Positions 15,295 to 25,865 of a stretch of 64,000 nucleotides of DNA are shown here, piece after piece. A program made the position numbers and the translations under genes. Position 1 is the stretch's first letter. Each line of letters begins with the position of its first letter. Below the pieces are notes generated by a model. It was given only the letters and a program-made list of their open reading frames with translations. It was not told the origin of the DNA and made no database searches. The stretch spans positions 62,001 to 126,000 of the forward strand of contig JABCZR010000017.1 of NCBI GenBank assembly GCA_013289585.1. Reading direction: 5' to 3'. This stretch comes from Acidobacteriota bacterium (GTDB taxonomy: Bacteria > Acidobacteriota > Terriglobia > Acidiferrales > UBA7541).

Positions 15295-16359
15295 ATGAAA
15301 GCCAGTTTGCCTGTGCGGCGCGCCATTCTCGAACGCCGCACTTATGAGGCGCCTGCCGAGGGGCGCTCCGGCAAGTTGCGCCTGGACTTCAATGAGAACA
15401 CCACCGGCTGCTCTCCGGCGGTACGGCGTGCGCTGGCAAATCTCACTTCTAAAAAAATCGCCATGTACCCGGAGTATCAGGCGTCAACGCGCTGCCTGGC
15501 TCGCTTTTTTCATGTGCGCCCCGAGGAACTCCTGCTCGCCAATGGCGGGGACGACGCGCTGCGCGTTTTCTTTGACACCTTTGTGGACGCCGGAAGCAGC
15601 ATCTTGATTTGCGAGCCGACATTCCCGATGTACCGCTACTACGCGGAGATCTATGGCGCGCGTATCTCCGTTCTTCGCTACGGAAAACAGATGGAGTTCC
15701 CGGTGGATGACGCGGTCGCCGCCCTGCGCAGAAAGCCTCGCGTTCTATTTATCGCCAACCCCAACAACCCAACCGGCACGCTTCTTGGGCATCCAGAGTT
15801 GCGCACGATCTTGCATGCCGCCGCACGAACCGCGGTTGTCATTGATGAAGCTTATGCGGAATTTTCCGGGGTTTCTGTTGTGCCGTGGATTCGCAAATAT
15901 CCTCAATTGTTTGTCGCTCGGACTTTTTCAAAGGTCGCCGGGCTTGCCGCCCTCCGCCTCGGAGCGGTCATCGGCTGCCGGGAATCGCTTGCCTTGGTCC
16001 GCCGCGCCATGCCTCCCTTCCCCGTCAATCTAGCCGCGCTGGTTGCGGCCGAGGCCGCAGTGGCGGACCGCGCCACAATGCGCCGCCACGTAAATGAAGT
16101 GAAACACCTGCGCGTCTGGTTCGCTGCGGAACTGAAGAAGCTCAATGTGAAGACGTATTCCAGCGCGGGGAATTTTCTTCTGGCAAACTTTGGAACTGGC
16201 GGGCCGGCTTTGATTCGAAAGCTCGACAAGCAAGGAATTCTGCTGCGCGATCGAAGTCATGACATCGCACCTGGCTTCGTCCGCATCACCATTGGAACAT
16301 CGGCGGAGATGCGCCGTCTTCTGAAAGCCATTCGAAGTCAATGGTCTGCGCGGACTTAA
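15295..16359 (+). CDS. HisC-like PLP aminotransferase (class I/II)
   Basis: 354 residues, typical of histidinol-phosphate aminotransferases. Substrate-binding start LDFNENTTGCSPAV, then PNNPTGT, the PLP-hydroxyl region VIDEAYAEFSG, and the Schiff-base Lys213 in RTFSKVAGLAALRLG. The C-terminal Arg region FVRITIGT is present. It has no his-operon neighbours, so a role in histidine synthesis is not assured. Phenylalanine, cobalamin-linked threonine-phosphate or other aminotransferase roles are alternatives. It is monocistronic, with about 210 nt of upstream spacer. Confidence 0.88.
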   Translation: MKASLPVRRAILERRTYEAPAEGRSGKLRLDFNENTTGCSPAVRRALANLTSKKIAMYPEYQASTRCLARFFHVRPEELLLANGGDDALRVFFDTFVDAGSSILICEPTFPMYRYYAEIYGARISVLRYGKQMEFPVDDAVAALRRKPRVLFIANPNNPTGTLLGHPELRTILHAAARTAVVIDEAYAEFSGVSVVPWIRKYPQLFVARTFSKVAGLAALRLGAVIGCRESLALVRRAMPPFPVNLAALVAAEAAVADRATMRRHVNEVKHLRVWFAAELKKLNVKTYSSAGNFLLANFGTGGPALIRKLDKQGILLRDRSHDIAPGFVRITIGTSAEMRRLLKAIRSQWSART

Positions 16360-16460
16360 GGAAAGCGTTCGCAGGCAGCCAATGAGAAGGATTAAGCGTA
16401 CCATTGACGAGTCTGAAAGTACTGCGTTCATGAACCCCCCGTGCTAGTCTTTCCGGCACC

Positions 16461-17318
16461 ATGGAACTTACGGTCTTAGGCAAAAACATCGTCGGTAAAC
16501 GCGCGAGGTGGTTTGTTCTGGGAGCCGTGATGTCGTGCACCTGTTTCTCTTCGGACGCTGCCCCGCAAGGTCAATCCGTAGGACCGGCGGCATCACTGAC
16601 CCCGGAACTCAGGACTAAAATTGACCAGCTCTCGAATCTTCAAAAAAACTTCAGCAAAACCAAGAATATGAACGGTCCAGGCGTGAAGCTTTCTCTAAAG
16701 GAGGTTGAACGCACTAAGACAACGGATCGTACCTTGGTAACGTATAGGCTTTTTGCGGAAGGGCTTCCGAAAGACGAGATTTACACACTTTTCCTAATTC
16801 AAATAGATGGCTCCATTGTGAAGAACCTGGAAGGGGTCACATTGGACTCCGCCGGACAGGCGGTCTGTGCGGGGCATGAAGGCACGTGCCATGGCGACGC
16901 TCCAAACGATCCAATTGATCTGATTGTCTTCGCGGGTAAGGGCGAAGCCAAGCGATTCGCGCTTGTTTCTGACGAGAACGCTCAGACGAAGGGTTTCGTA
17001 TCGGTACAGCCCTTTCCAAACGTCATCACAGACAAGGCTTGTAAACTGGAATCTGTTTTAGGCACCCCCAACGGTGAATTAATTTTCATTCAGGCAACCG
17101 GCTTTGAACCCAACTCTGCACTAACAATCAACTCTCAGTCATACGACGAAAAGCATGATTACGCAGCCAAGGCGGATACCGACGGGACTTACTTTGCAGC
17201 TTTGCTCCCGGCCGTATCTGGGAAAAAGTCGGGAAAAACGGTTGTCGAGGTGAAATCCGCAAGCTGCAGTCCCAAACTCCATTTTCAATGGGGAGAGAAC
17301 TCCTATCATCTGGAATAG
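16461..17318 (+). CDS. secreted protein of unknown function
   Basis: 285 residues. Residues 1-35 form a signal peptide (RWFVLGAVMSCTCFSSDAAP). Mature-region Cys residues occur at VCAGHEGTC, ACKLES and SASCSP and could form disulfides. Two beta-rich halves are visible, the second resembling an Ig-like or carrier fold (ELIFIQATGFEPNSALTINS). No domain is recognised. The gene stands alone after the HisC-like gene with a spacer of about 100 nt. Confidence 0.7.
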   Translation: MELTVLGKNIVGKRARWFVLGAVMSCTCFSSDAAPQGQSVGPAASLTPELRTKIDQLSNLQKNFSKTKNMNGPGVKLSLKEVERTKTTDRTLVTYRLFAEGLPKDEIYTLFLIQIDGSIVKNLEGVTLDSAGQAVCAGHEGTCHGDAPNDPIDLIVFAGKGEAKRFALVSDENAQTKGFVSVQPFPNVITDKACKLESVLGTPNGELIFIQATGFEPNSALTINSQSYDEKHDYAAKADTDGTYFAALLPAVSGKKSGKTVVEVKSASCSPKLHFQWGENSYHLE

Positions 17319-17474
17319 ATCACGGCCGTGTCGCAGAGGATGGACGGGATCCCTGAGATGGGTATTGATAAATCATCTCACTGCCAGTAATCGCCGCTGG
17401 CAGCAACCCCCGAGCGACCTCGCCCGAGCGACGCCAGCTTCGGACGTTCCGCTTGGCCCACCGACCTGATAAAC

Positions 17475-17780
17475 ATGAAAACGACCGCCAGCTCTGAAAC
17501 CCGCCTAGTACGTCAGATAGGATTAACTATGCGAGCCGTGGTCATTTTTAGTTGGTTCACGATACTTATCACTTGGCATTTCCACCAGATTCCGCAGTCT
17601 GTCGCGACGGGTGCATTTGAATTATTTAGAGTCGTCACGGTTGTTGCAACGCTCTGGCTCATTGCAGAAATGGCAGAAGCAATAGCGGGGCGAACTAGTT
17701 TCGGCAACGCCGGGATTGATGCGTTGCTCATATTGTCGATGTACTTTTTTTGGTTTCTAGTTATTCTAAGCAGCTTCTAA
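17475..17780 (+). CDS. small integral membrane protein, unknown
   Basis: 101 residues with three hydrophobic segments (about 20-37, 48-68 and 81-101; for example MRAVVIFSWFTILITWHF and LLILSMYFFWFLVIL). No signature motif. The ribosome site is weak. It lies between the secreted protein and the convergent glycogen phosphorylase gene, with no obvious operon. Function unknown. Confidence 0.55.
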   Translation: MKTTASSETRLVRQIGLTMRAVVIFSWFTILITWHFHQIPQSVATGAFELFRVVTVVATLWLIAEMAEAIAGRTSFGNAGIDALLILSMYFFWFLVILSSF

Positions 17781-17888
17781 TGCCACCAGACCCGGACCGC
17801 GAAACACGAATGACTTTCTTGCATATAAGTCCTTTCGTGGGAAGTTGTTCTGCACTTAATCATTTTCACTTGGATGTATCCCGGAGCT

Positions 17889-19673
17889 TCAGCGCAGGTA
17901 TGCGTCCGTGATGTACTGCTGCACCATCCGCTGCGTGTTGAAAAACGAACCGTTGATGGCTATGGCGTGCTGCATCACTCCCAGGAATTTACTGCGCTCG
18001 TTGTAATACATCGGCAAAATCACATCTTCCAGCTTGGAATAGAGGGATTCGGCCTCCGCGGCATTGTCCGTTGGAGCCCCGCCGCCGGCCGCGCGACGCG
18101 ACTCTCCGATCGACCAGCCCGTCACGCCTTCGATGTGCCCTTCCACCCACCAGCCATCCAGAATGCTCAGGCTCGGCACGCCGTTTAGCGCAGACTTCAT
18201 GCCACTCGTCCCGGATGCCTCCAGCGGAAATTGCGGCGTGTTCAGCCACAAGTCCACGCCGGAAGTAATTTTTCCTCCCAGGTCCAGGTTGTAATCGTCC
18301 AGGAAAACCACCGGAACGGTTTTCCGCAAAGCTTTTTTCGCCTGGAAAATATGGCGAATAATATCCTTCCCGCCCCCGTCATTGGGATGCGCTTTCCCCG
18401 CATAGATAATCTGGAAGAGACCCGCGTTCTTGGCAATCTGCCGCAACCGGTTGAGATCCGCAAGAATCAGGTCGGCCCGTTTATATCCCGTTGCCCGGCG
18501 CGCAAACCCAACCGTGAAAACCTCCGGATCGAAATTTAACCCGGTCTTCTTGCGTACCTCTTCGAACAATTCGTGTTTGGCGATAAGATGCGACGCCCAG
18601 ACCTCTTCCGCCGGCAATCCCAGCGCTCCGCGGAGACTGTAATTGTCCTCGCGCCAGTTCGGAATATAGCGGTCAAAAAGCTGCTGAAATGCCGGCGAAG
18701 TCCAGGTGCCGGCGTGCACTCCGTTGGTGATGGCTTCGATGGGGACTTCCGGAAACATCTGCCGCGACGTTTCTCCGTGCTGCTTGGCCACGCCATTCAC
18801 ATAGGTGCTCAGGCCCAGCGCGAGCTGCGTCATATTCAGCGAAGCGCCGCCTCTCGCTGCTTCCTGCAAGTCTGGAAAATTCTGCCCCGCCTGTAAAACG
18901 CGTTTCATCAAATCCGCTGAGGAAGTGTCTTTCAGGTCAAGGAATTCCTTCTGGTTGGGAAACGCCCGGGTCAGAAATTCCATCGGAAAGCGGTCGTGGC
19001 CCGCGGGGACCGGAGTGTGCGTCGTAAACACACACTTGCTCCGCACTTTTTCAATGTCTTCGCCCCGGATGGATGTTCGGCCCGCCTTCTCCGCTTCCTC
19101 GCGCAGGAGTTGCAGCGCAAGCAGCGCCGCATGCCCCTCGTTCATGTGATAGCGGGTCAGCTCGTTGTAACCCAGCGCGCGTAGCATTCGAACGCCCCCG
19201 ATACCCAGCAATACTTCCTGGCAGAGCCGGTAGTAGGAGTCGCCTCCGTACAGCGTGCCCGTAAGATTGCGGTCGACGGCCGCATTCGAATCCAGATCGG
19301 CGTCGAGAAAATACACCGGTACTTCAAATCCGCGCACTCCCTTTACCGCGTACCGCCAGCTGCGGAGCTCCACCCGGCGATCTTCGAGCGTGACGCTGGT
19401 CCGCTCGGGCTCTTCCTCCAGGAATTTTTCGACCGCCCACTCCACCGGCTCTTCTGTCTGTGTCCCGTCTTCCGCAAGCCGCTGCGTAAAATATCCTCTT
19501 CGATAAAGCAGCGACACCGCCACCATGGGCAGCCGCAAATCGGCCGCCGCTCGTATCGTGTCGCCCGCCAGAACGCCCAGGCCGCCGCTGTAGCTCGGCA
19601 TGTCGTTTTCCAGCGCAATCTCCATCGAAAAGTACGCCACGATGCGCTTGATTGAATTTGCTTTGCTTGCCAT
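17889..19673 (-). CDS. glgP: alpha-glucan (glycogen) phosphorylase, GT35 short form
   Basis: 594 residues. Phosphorolysis of alpha-1,4-glucan to glucose-1-phosphate with PLP as cofactor. It matches the short form of GlgP (TIGR02094-like), with [20 protein letters not shown] at the N-terminus and [13 protein letters not shown] in the middle. The PLP Lys493 is in [14 protein letters not shown], followed by [12 protein letters not shown]. No DUF3417 N-terminal extension is visible. No other glycogen genes are adjacent. A hybrid histidine kinase gene lies 183 nt upstream on the same strand. Confidence 0.95.
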   Translation of the reverse strand: MASKANSIKRIVAYFSMEIALENDMPSYSGGLGVLAGDTIRAAADLRLPMVAVSLLYRRGYFTQRLAEDGTQTEEPVEWAVEKFLEEEPERTSVTLEDRRVELRSWRYAVKGVRGFEVPVYFLDADLDSNAAVDRNLTGTLYGGDSYYRLCQEVLLGIGGVRMLRALGYNELTRYHMNEGHAALLALQLLREEAEKAGRTSIRGEDIEKVRSKCVFTTHTPVPAGHDRFPMEFLTRAFPNQKEFLDLKDTSSADLMKRVLQAGQNFPDLQEAARGGASLNMTQLALGLSTYVNGVAKQHGETSRQMFPEVPIEAITNGVHAGTWTSPAFQQLFDRYIPNWREDNYSLRGALGLPAEEVWASHLIAKHELFEEVRKKTGLNFDPEVFTVGFARRATGYKRADLILADLNRLRQIAKNAGLFQIIYAGKAHPNDGGGKDIIRHIFQAKKALRKTVPVVFLDDYNLDLGGKITSGVDLWLNTPQFPLEASGTSGMKSALNGVPSLSILDGWWVEGHIEGVTGWSIGESRRAAGGGAPTDNAAEAESLYSKLEDVILPMYYNERSKFLGVMQHAIAINGSFFNTQRMVQQYITDAYLR

Positions 19674-19856
19674 CTCTCTCGTTTCTCTGTAGGGCGCGGA
19701 GCTGCCGCTGCCGTGTGGGAAAAATCTGCTTTCTTAAACTTCTTATTGTCCGGGAATCGCGCCGTGCAAGCAAGTAAGCAGAAAAAATTGATTTCCTGGC
19801 CGTTTTCCCCGCTTGCCCGATGCGCCGCGCCGGGATTCGCAGCCGCGCTCGCCGGT

Positions 19857-22526
19857 TTACCCGCGGGAGTTTTTCGCGGGCTGTTTCACTGCTTCCTTCA
19901 GCGCCACTACGCGCTCGATCTCCTGGCGGATCGATTGCGCGCTGACCGGCTTCACCACGAACCCATCCATTCCCGTCTCGCGGCACTTGCGGCGGTCCTC
20001 TTCGAATGCATTCGCGGTCATGGCCACGATGAGCACGTGCTTGCCGCTGGCCTTCTCCATCAATCGAATCGCCCGCGTAGCTGCAAGCCCGTCCATGTTC
20101 GGCATTTGCATGTCCATGGCAATCAGATCGATCTGATATTCCTCCATGAGCCGGAGCACGGCTTTCCCATCGTCCGCCACGATTACCAGGTGCCCCATCT
20201 TTTCCAGGAGCCTCGAAATCAGCCGCTGGTTCACGAGATTGTCTTCCGCCACCAGCACTTGCAGGCCTGCCCCCGTAGGAGCGGAGATCCTTTCCTTTTC
20301 CCGCGGCAACTCCTGCTCTGCCTTCCCGCGCGTCGAATGCAACGCTTCCAATAGTGCTGCGCGCCGGATGGGCTTCAAGACCGTCCCGGCGATTCCCATC
20401 CGCTCGCATTCGAATCGCTCCTCCATCCTCAATGGCCGGCTCAGCATCAGGATGACTTGCGGCGAACCAGCACCCGGATTCTTCCGTTTCGTCTCAACTG
20501 CGGCAACGGTTTCGAATCCCGGCATTCCTTGGTCCAGTAACACCGCGAAAAAAGGTTGTTCCTTCGCGTTTGCCCTTGCCAGCGCTTCCGCACTGCGTTC
20601 CGCCAGCACAGGGATCAGATTCCACCGTAGAAGCAGTCGTTCAAGAAGTTTGCGGTTCGTTTCGTTGTCGTCCGCAACGAGAATTCGGCGCCCGGAAATG
20701 TCGGTTTGCCCGAGCTTCAGTGGCGCCTCGGTCTGCCCAACTGCGCCCGGAAGCAATCTCACTTGGAAGTGAAAGCTGCTGCCCTTGCCCTCCTCGCTCT
20801 CTACCCATAGGCGCCCTCCCATCAATTTCACCAAGCGCTCCGAAATCGACAGGCCCAGGCCGGTCCCGCCGAATCGGCGCGTCGTGGACATGTCTGCTTG
20901 TGAAAAAGCTTCGAAAATCTTTTTCTGGTTCTCCGGTGAGATGCCGATGCCTGTGTCGGACACCGTAAATTGAATAAGAAATTTTTCTTCCGAGGGCGCT
21001 CCGCATTGCACTCGAATCCCCACCTCGCCTCGGCTGGTGAATTTGATGGCATTTCCTGCCAGATTGATCAGCACCTGGCGCAGGCGCGTCGCATCGCCGC
21101 GAACGGACGATGGGACGCCGGCTTCTACATCCCAGACGAGTTCGACACCCTTCTGCTGCGCAATGCTGGCTAGCGGTTTCAACGCTTCCTCAATGCAATC
21201 CTCAATGGAGAATTCCGAGGTTTCCAATTCCAGTTTGCCGGCTTCGATCTTCGATAAATCGAGAATGTCGTTGAGAAGCGTCAGCAACGATTCTCCGGAC
21301 GATTTCACCATCTCCAGATACTCGCGTTGCTCCGGACTGAGCTCGGAGTCCAACGCCAGCGCCGTCATCCCCAGGATGCCGTTCATGGGCGTCCGGATTT
21401 CGTGGCTCATGTTCGCTAGGAATTCGCTCTTCGCGCGATTTGCCGCTTCCGCTTCTTCCTTGGCCCGGAGCAAGGCCTTTTCCGCCCTTTTTCGCTCGGT
21501 CGAGTCCACAAACGTCACCACACATCCGCGCAATTGGCCTTCGTGAACGATCGGGTGGGACAACACTTCGACAGCAAGGCTGCTTCCATCCGCGCGCCAG
21601 AAAAGTTCTTCGGGCCCATGCCATTTTCGTCCGTTCACCAAAGCCTGCCCCAGCGGGCATTCGGCGGCAGGATACGGCCGTCCATCCGGCCGCGTATGGT
21701 GCAGCAAGTCGTGAACGTTTTTTCCCAGCACCTCTTCGCGTGATTCATAACCCATCAATCGAAGAAATGCCGGATTGCAGAACGTGCAGGAAAACGACAG
21801 GTCGGCTCCGTAAATCGCTTCGCCGGTGGACTCCAGCAATAGCCGGATGCGCTCTTCTTCCTCCGAGAGGCGGCGTTCAGAATTATCCCGCTCGGTGATC
21901 AACGTCCCCAGCACCAGCCCCGTGAGCGAAAGAATCAGCATCAGGAATTGCAGCATCGCGAGTTGCCCGAGATCCTGCGGGTGCATTCGAAGAATCGCGA
22001 CGATGCCGAAGTCCAGCGCCAGAATTCCAGCGGTCGCGCCGCGCAATCCCCGGCGCACCGCGATCCAGATGATCGGAAGAAAAAAAAGATAGAACAGCTC
22101 GGAACGCCGCGAAAAGTCTCCCTCAAAAACAATCCACAGCGCCACAGCGATGCTCGCCATGAAAAAGAACGATTCGAACCGTCTGCGCGAAGGATGCAGC
22201 TCTCGATGGTCTTCGAACGTTGCATTCGAATGCCCGGCTGCTGCGGGACTCTCCATCCTGCAAAATCTCCGCAGCCACGGGATCACAAATACCAGCAAAA
22301 ATGGAGTCAGGCTTGCGAGCGCCACCGCGTCGCCCACCCACCAGTTGAACGAGGCTTTCAGATATTCCGCGGCTTTGATCTGATGATCAGCCACGTACAT
22401 CCCCACGCCCGCCAGGGCGACGATGCAAGATGCAGTCAACGAAACGAAAAGCAGCCGCAACGTGTCACGCATGGTACGAAGCTGCCAGTCGATCTTGAAT
22501 ACCCTTCGCAAAAAAATCGCCGCCAC
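19857..22526 (-). CDS. hybrid sensor histidine kinase, main fragment (partial MASE1-PAS-HisKA-HATPase-REC-REC)
   Basis: 889 residues. It begins with the second half of a MASE1 membrane sensor (about 1-90), then one further hydrophobic segment pair, a PAS domain (about 225-340, [19 protein letters not shown]) and HisKA with phospho-acceptor His375 ([12 protein letters not shown]). The HATPase_c ([20 protein letters not shown]) and two receiver domains follow. REC1 has Asp665 (LLDQGMPGF) and REC2 has Asp805 ([11 protein letters not shown]). The frame opens with GTG directly after an in-frame TAG. It is probably the downstream part of one interrupted gene, although the kinase and receiver parts are intact. 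Confidence 0.9.
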   Translation of the reverse strand: MAAIFLRRVFKIDWQLRTMRDTLRLLFVSLTASCIVALAGVGMYVADHQIKAAEYLKASFNWWVGDAVALASLTPFLLVFVIPWLRRFCRMESPAAAGHSNATFEDHRELHPSRRRFESFFFMASIAVALWIVFEGDFSRRSELFYLFFLPIIWIAVRRGLRGATAGILALDFGIVAILRMHPQDLGQLAMLQFLMLILSLTGLVLGTLITERDNSERRLSEEEERIRLLLESTGEAIYGADLSFSCTFCNPAFLRLMGYESREEVLGKNVHDLLHHTRPDGRPYPAAECPLGQALVNGRKWHGPEELFWRADGSSLAVEVLSHPIVHEGQLRGCVVTFVDSTERKRAEKALLRAKEEAEAANRAKSEFLANMSHEIRTPMNGILGMTALALDSELSPEQREYLEMVKSSGESLLTLLNDILDLSKIEAGKLELETSEFSIEDCIEEALKPLASIAQQKGVELVWDVEAGVPSSVRGDATRLRQVLINLAGNAIKFTSRGEVGIRVQCGAPSEEKFLIQFTVSDTGIGISPENQKKIFEAFSQADMSTTRRFGGTGLGLSISERLVKLMGGRLWVESEEGKGSSFHFQVRLLPGAVGQTEAPLKLGQTDISGRRILVADDNETNRKLLERLLLRWNLIPVLAERSAEALARANAKEQPFFAVLLDQGMPGFETVAAVETKRKNPGAGSPQVILMLSRPLRMEERFECERMGIAGTVLKPIRRAALLEALHSTRGKAEQELPREKERISAPTGAGLQVLVAEDNLVNQRLISRLLEKMGHLVIVADDGKAVLRLMEEYQIDLIAMDMQMPNMDGLAATRAIRLMEKASGKHVLIVAMTANAFEEDRRKCRETGMDGFVVKPVSAQSIRQEIERVVALKEAVKQPAKNSRG

Positions 22527-22976
22527 CTAGTAACCGCACGAAACGACCGGGGTAACACCTAAAAATGAAAAGGTGGACACTCGTTGGTGATAGTTCACCA
22601 ATCCGGAAAGAAATCCGCCCAGCATCACCAATGGGACGTAGCCGCTCCCGAACGTAATTAACATCGCCAGATTCAGCCCGGCCGGCGGATACCATGCACT
22701 GATTCCCGACCACAATTGAAAAAATACTGCCGAGCGATCCAGCAGGACGTAAAGAACCACAAAGCCCACCGCGACGCACAAGCGCCGCGCCCGGGTGGAT
22801 TGCAATATCTTGTGGAATTTCCTCGACATTGGCGAACTTCCGTCTCCCGCCGCAAGCGCGTTCATTCGAACGCTCGAAGCTGGTGTCGCATACTGAACCA
22901 CCGTGGTCTCACGGTGTACCCCGATAGAACGCTCTCCATTGGCTGAGTGACCTTGTTTTTCTGATTTCTCGTCCAT
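22527..22976 (-). pseudogene. N-terminal MASE1 half of the hybrid kinase, cut by an amber codon
   Basis: From ATG with GAAGGG as ribosome site (MDEKSEKQGHSANG), 149 codons encode a cytoplasmic leader and the first MASE1 helices (WSGISAWYPPAGLNLAMLIT, GGFLSGLVNYHQ), ending VVSCGY then TAG. The next codon, in the same frame, opens the kinase fragment ([10 protein letters not shown]). MASE1 normally runs through this point, so the TAG looks like a nonsense mutation, for example from TTG, or a base-call error. A reading frame continues upstream to 23156 but has weaker start evidence. Confidence 0.8.
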
Positions 22977-23180
22977 CTGCAACCCTTCAGAACAAGGCAA
23001 AGCGAGCGCCATCAACGTGCCGCGCTCAGAGCGCTGGCTCGCCTGGCACACCAGCATCCCGGCCCGGTCGACTATTGAGCGTTCGGCGTACCAAACTATG
23101 AAATAGTGAGTGTAAGAATCGTTAGAGATTTCCAATTTTTGCGGCGGGTCGCACAATCCTTCTGATATATCCTTGCAGCG

Positions 23181-24662
23181 ATGCGGACGATACGAAGAAA
23201 GTGCGCGGGAAGATTCGTGATGCCAGTGCGTTTTGCTTCTTTGGCTCGGGCGAAGAATCGAGTTCGATCTAATTTCGTAAAACTGGCGATTCTCTTTTTT
23301 CTTTCGTTTTCAATCTTGGGAACTCTTTCTGCGGAGCCGCAGGAAGCAATTTCCTCACTGAGAAAAGAGGCGCGGGCTTCCGCCGCGAGGGGCGAAGCTG
23401 AACAGGCGGAAGAAAACTATCGATTGGCGCTAGCGGAAACGCCGCGCGACGCGGGACTCAATCTGGAAATCGCACGATTTTTCGCGAGCCAAAAGAAATA
23501 TCCCGCAGCCATCGAAATGTACCGGCGCGCACTACTTCTCTCGCCAGGCAACCAGGCCGCGTCGATGGGACTTTCCGAAGCGTATCGCGGCGTGCACAAC
23601 TACGACGAAGCTCGATCCATTCTACAGGCGGCGCGGCGGCAGCATCCGAAAAGCGTTGCGGTTCTCAGTGCCCTGGGGAGCCTGGAGATCGAATCGGAAT
23701 CTTATGACGCCGCCATTGAAGCGATGCGCGCGGCGCTCGCGCTTGCGCCCAACGACGTGAAGCTGCGAAACCTGCTCGGGACGGCGTATATGGGCAAAGG
23801 AGACACAGCGGCGGCACTGGTGGAATTCGAGAAAGTTCTGGCGCGGGATCCGGAGAATCAATTGGCGCATTATTCGCGCGCGCAGATTTTCGCGGACACG
23901 GATCAAAATGAAAAAGCGCTGGTGGACGCGGAGAAAGTTGTAGCGGCTAAGCCGGAGTATTTGCCAGGACGGGTGCTGCTAGCAAAAGTCCTGGTGCGGT
24001 TGAAACAATGCGCGCGGGCAGTGGAAGTGTTGCGGCCGGCGGTGAATCCGCCGGTACTGGAGACGCAAGCGCTTTTCCTGCTGGGGAATGCTTACGAATG
24101 CGCGGGACAGCCGGAACTCGCGGCGGGAGTGCGAGAAGAATTTGCAGCGGCTTCGCAGCAGGATCGCCGGCGCGCGGAAAACGAAACGCAATCGAAGCAC
24201 CTGGTCGAACAGGCGAATGCACTGGCGCGGCGAAACAAATTTGCGGAAGCGCTGGAATTGCTGAAACAGGCGCTGGAAAAAAATCCGAAGAACGCGTTTG
24301 CCTATTCGCAGCAAGCGAAGATTTATTTTTCGATGAGGCAGGTAGGCCAGGCGCGCGATGCGATCGCGCAGGCGCTGGCGATTCAGCCCTTCCAGCCGGA
24401 TTTTCTTTATGTGGCCGGCGTGATTGCGGCGCAAGCGGGAGAACAGGATGAGGCACTGGCGGCGTTTGAAAAGGCGACGCAAATAAATCCGAAGGAAGCG
24501 GATGCGTATTTTGAGATTGGACGCATCTGGCTGCAGCGGAAAGAGAGAGCGAAAGCGCTGGCGGCGTTTCGGAAGGCTTCGGAGCTGGATCCAGGGGATG
24601 CGGATTACAAACGCGCGGTCGCTGAAATATCTGGCCAAGAAGAAATGAAGAAGCAGAATTAA
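23181..24662 (+). CDS. exported tetratricopeptide-repeat protein
   Basis: 493 residues. A hydrophobic signal segment at about 33-51 (KLAILFFLSFSILGTLSAEP) is preceded by a long basic leader. The start may instead be the ATG 13 codons later (MPVRFASL), which has GGGAAG upstream. About ten TPR motifs follow; clear units are AEENYRLALAETPRDAG, AIEMYRRALLLSPGNQAA, AIEAMRAALALAPNDVK and ALAAFEKATQINPKEADAY. Probably a periplasmic or anchored protein-interaction scaffold. It is divergent from the MASE1 kinase gene. Partners cannot be read. Confidence 0.88.
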   Translation: MRTIRRKCAGRFVMPVRFASLARAKNRVRSNFVKLAILFFLSFSILGTLSAEPQEAISSLRKEARASAARGEAEQAEENYRLALAETPRDAGLNLEIARFFASQKKYPAAIEMYRRALLLSPGNQAASMGLSEAYRGVHNYDEARSILQAARRQHPKSVAVLSALGSLEIESESYDAAIEAMRAALALAPNDVKLRNLLGTAYMGKGDTAAALVEFEKVLARDPENQLAHYSRAQIFADTDQNEKALVDAEKVVAAKPEYLPGRVLLAKVLVRLKQCARAVEVLRPAVNPPVLETQALFLLGNAYECAGQPELAAGVREEFAAASQQDRRRAENETQSKHLVEQANALARRNKFAEALELLKQALEKNPKNAFAYSQQAKIYFSMRQVGQARDAIAQALAIQPFQPDFLYVAGVIAAQAGEQDEALAAFEKATQINPKEADAYFEIGRIWLQRKERAKALAAFRKASELDPGDADYKRAVAEISGQEEMKKQN

Positions 24663-24710
24663 CGCAGAGACACAGAGGGCGCAGAGAAGAAAGAGCGGGA
24701 CGAATTGGGT

Positions 24711-25835
24711 TCATTTGGGATTCGGCTTTTCCGTGTATGCGTTGGGAGTGGGGCGGGTGAGCAGGTCGACGTATTCCTTGTAAAATTTTTCTTTGTCGAG
24801 GTCCTGCTGGACTTCGATGAGCTGTTCGCCCATGCCGGGTTGCTGGCCGGGGGCCCAGGCGAGGGTGTCACCGTACGATGCGCCGTGATCCAGTTCGACG
24901 TCGAGATAGAGTTTTTGCCACTTCGTGATGATGGAGGGGTCCAGCCAGGCGACCGCGGCAAGCTCATCCCAGAGATAGTTGGCTTCGGCGTATTTTGCGA
25001 CGTACTGCGCCGCGGGGGTTGGGCTTTTCGCCACCTGGGCGATCAGATTCTTTTCCATGCGCGTCTTCACGGAGATGTCCACCGTGGTGAGGACGAAGCG
25101 CGGCCAGTGGGCGTGGAGGACCGCGCGAGTAGCTTCCGGATCCATCCAGAAATTAAATTCGCGCCTGGGACTGAGCGCAAATTCGTGATCATCGGTTTGC
25201 GGATTGATGCTGCCACCCATGACGATGAGCTCTTTGGTGAGCTCGGCAAAATGGGGATCGAGGGCGATGGCGAGAGCGAGGTCGGTCATCGGGCCCGCGG
25301 CGTAGACGGTGACTTCATGCGGATACTTGCTCACCATGCGCACCATGAAATGGGCCGCGTCTTCGGTGGACGCTTTCGTGGTAGGTGCGCCTTCCGGCAT
25401 AGGCGGGATTTCGTAGGGACCATGGACGGCGTGGCCCTTGGCGAAATTCCATGCGCCCTGGTAGACGACTTTGCCGTAGAGCGTTTCCCACTTGGCGATG
25501 TACTCCTTACTGTTGACGAGCGGAAAGGCGGCGCCGGGAACGACGGGAATGTCGGTGCGGCCGATGATTTCCAGGAGGCGGAGGGTGTGTTGCACTTCCT
25601 CGTCGCGCCAGGCGTCCCCGGTGAGGACGGTGATGCCCAGGACGTCGGTGTCCGGTGAATTGATGAGCGCAAGGATGGCTTGCATGTCCGTGCCGCCGGG
25701 GCCGGCGGCGTCCTGATCGATGATGACCTTGCGCCTGGCTTGCGCGGAAGCCAGCGGCGAAAGAAATGCGGCGAGCAATAGAAGCAAGAGATAGTTTCGC
25801 GAGACGATGCTGCGGCGGATTTTCCTGGTTAGCAA
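24711..25835 (-). CDS. exported nucleoside hydrolase (IUNH family)
   Basis: About 374 residues with a signal peptide (NYLLLLLLAAFLSPLASAQA). It hydrolyses N-glycosidic bonds of ribonucleosides and is predicted to be periplasmic. Recognisable are the family N-terminus (KVIIDQDAAGPGGTDMQAIL), VLGITVLTGDAWRDEEVQHT, VTVYAAGPMTDLALAI, VMGGS and EFNFWMDPEATRAVL. The Ca-binding motif usually reads DTDPGxDDA. Here an insertion gives DQDAAGPGGTD, an unusual variant. The TTG start has AGGGGG upstream; an ATG ten codons earlier (25865) is an alternative inside a repeat region. Confidence 0.85.
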   Translation of the reverse strand: MLTRKIRRSIVSRNYLLLLLLAAFLSPLASAQARRKVIIDQDAAGPGGTDMQAILALINSPDTDVLGITVLTGDAWRDEEVQHTLRLLEIIGRTDIPVVPGAAFPLVNSKEYIAKWETLYGKVVYQGAWNFAKGHAVHGPYEIPPMPEGAPTTKASTEDAAHFMVRMVSKYPHEVTVYAAGPMTDLALAIALDPHFAELTKELIVMGGSINPQTDDHEFALSPRREFNFWMDPEATRAVLHAHWPRFVLTTVDISVKTRMEKNLIAQVAKSPTPAAQYVAKYAEANYLWDELAAVAWLDPSIITKWQKLYLDVELDHGASYGDTLAWAPGQQPGMGEQLIEVQQDLDKEKFYKEYVDLLTRPTPNAYTEKPNPK

Positions 25836-25865
25836 TTTACCCCCTAATCCCCATTTTTTTTGCAT

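Noticed and set aside
19324-20409. 361-codon minus-strand reading frame between glgP and the kinase
   Set aside because: Overlaps the coding frames of both glgP and the receiver domains in another frame; Arg/Gly-rich with no recognisable motif.
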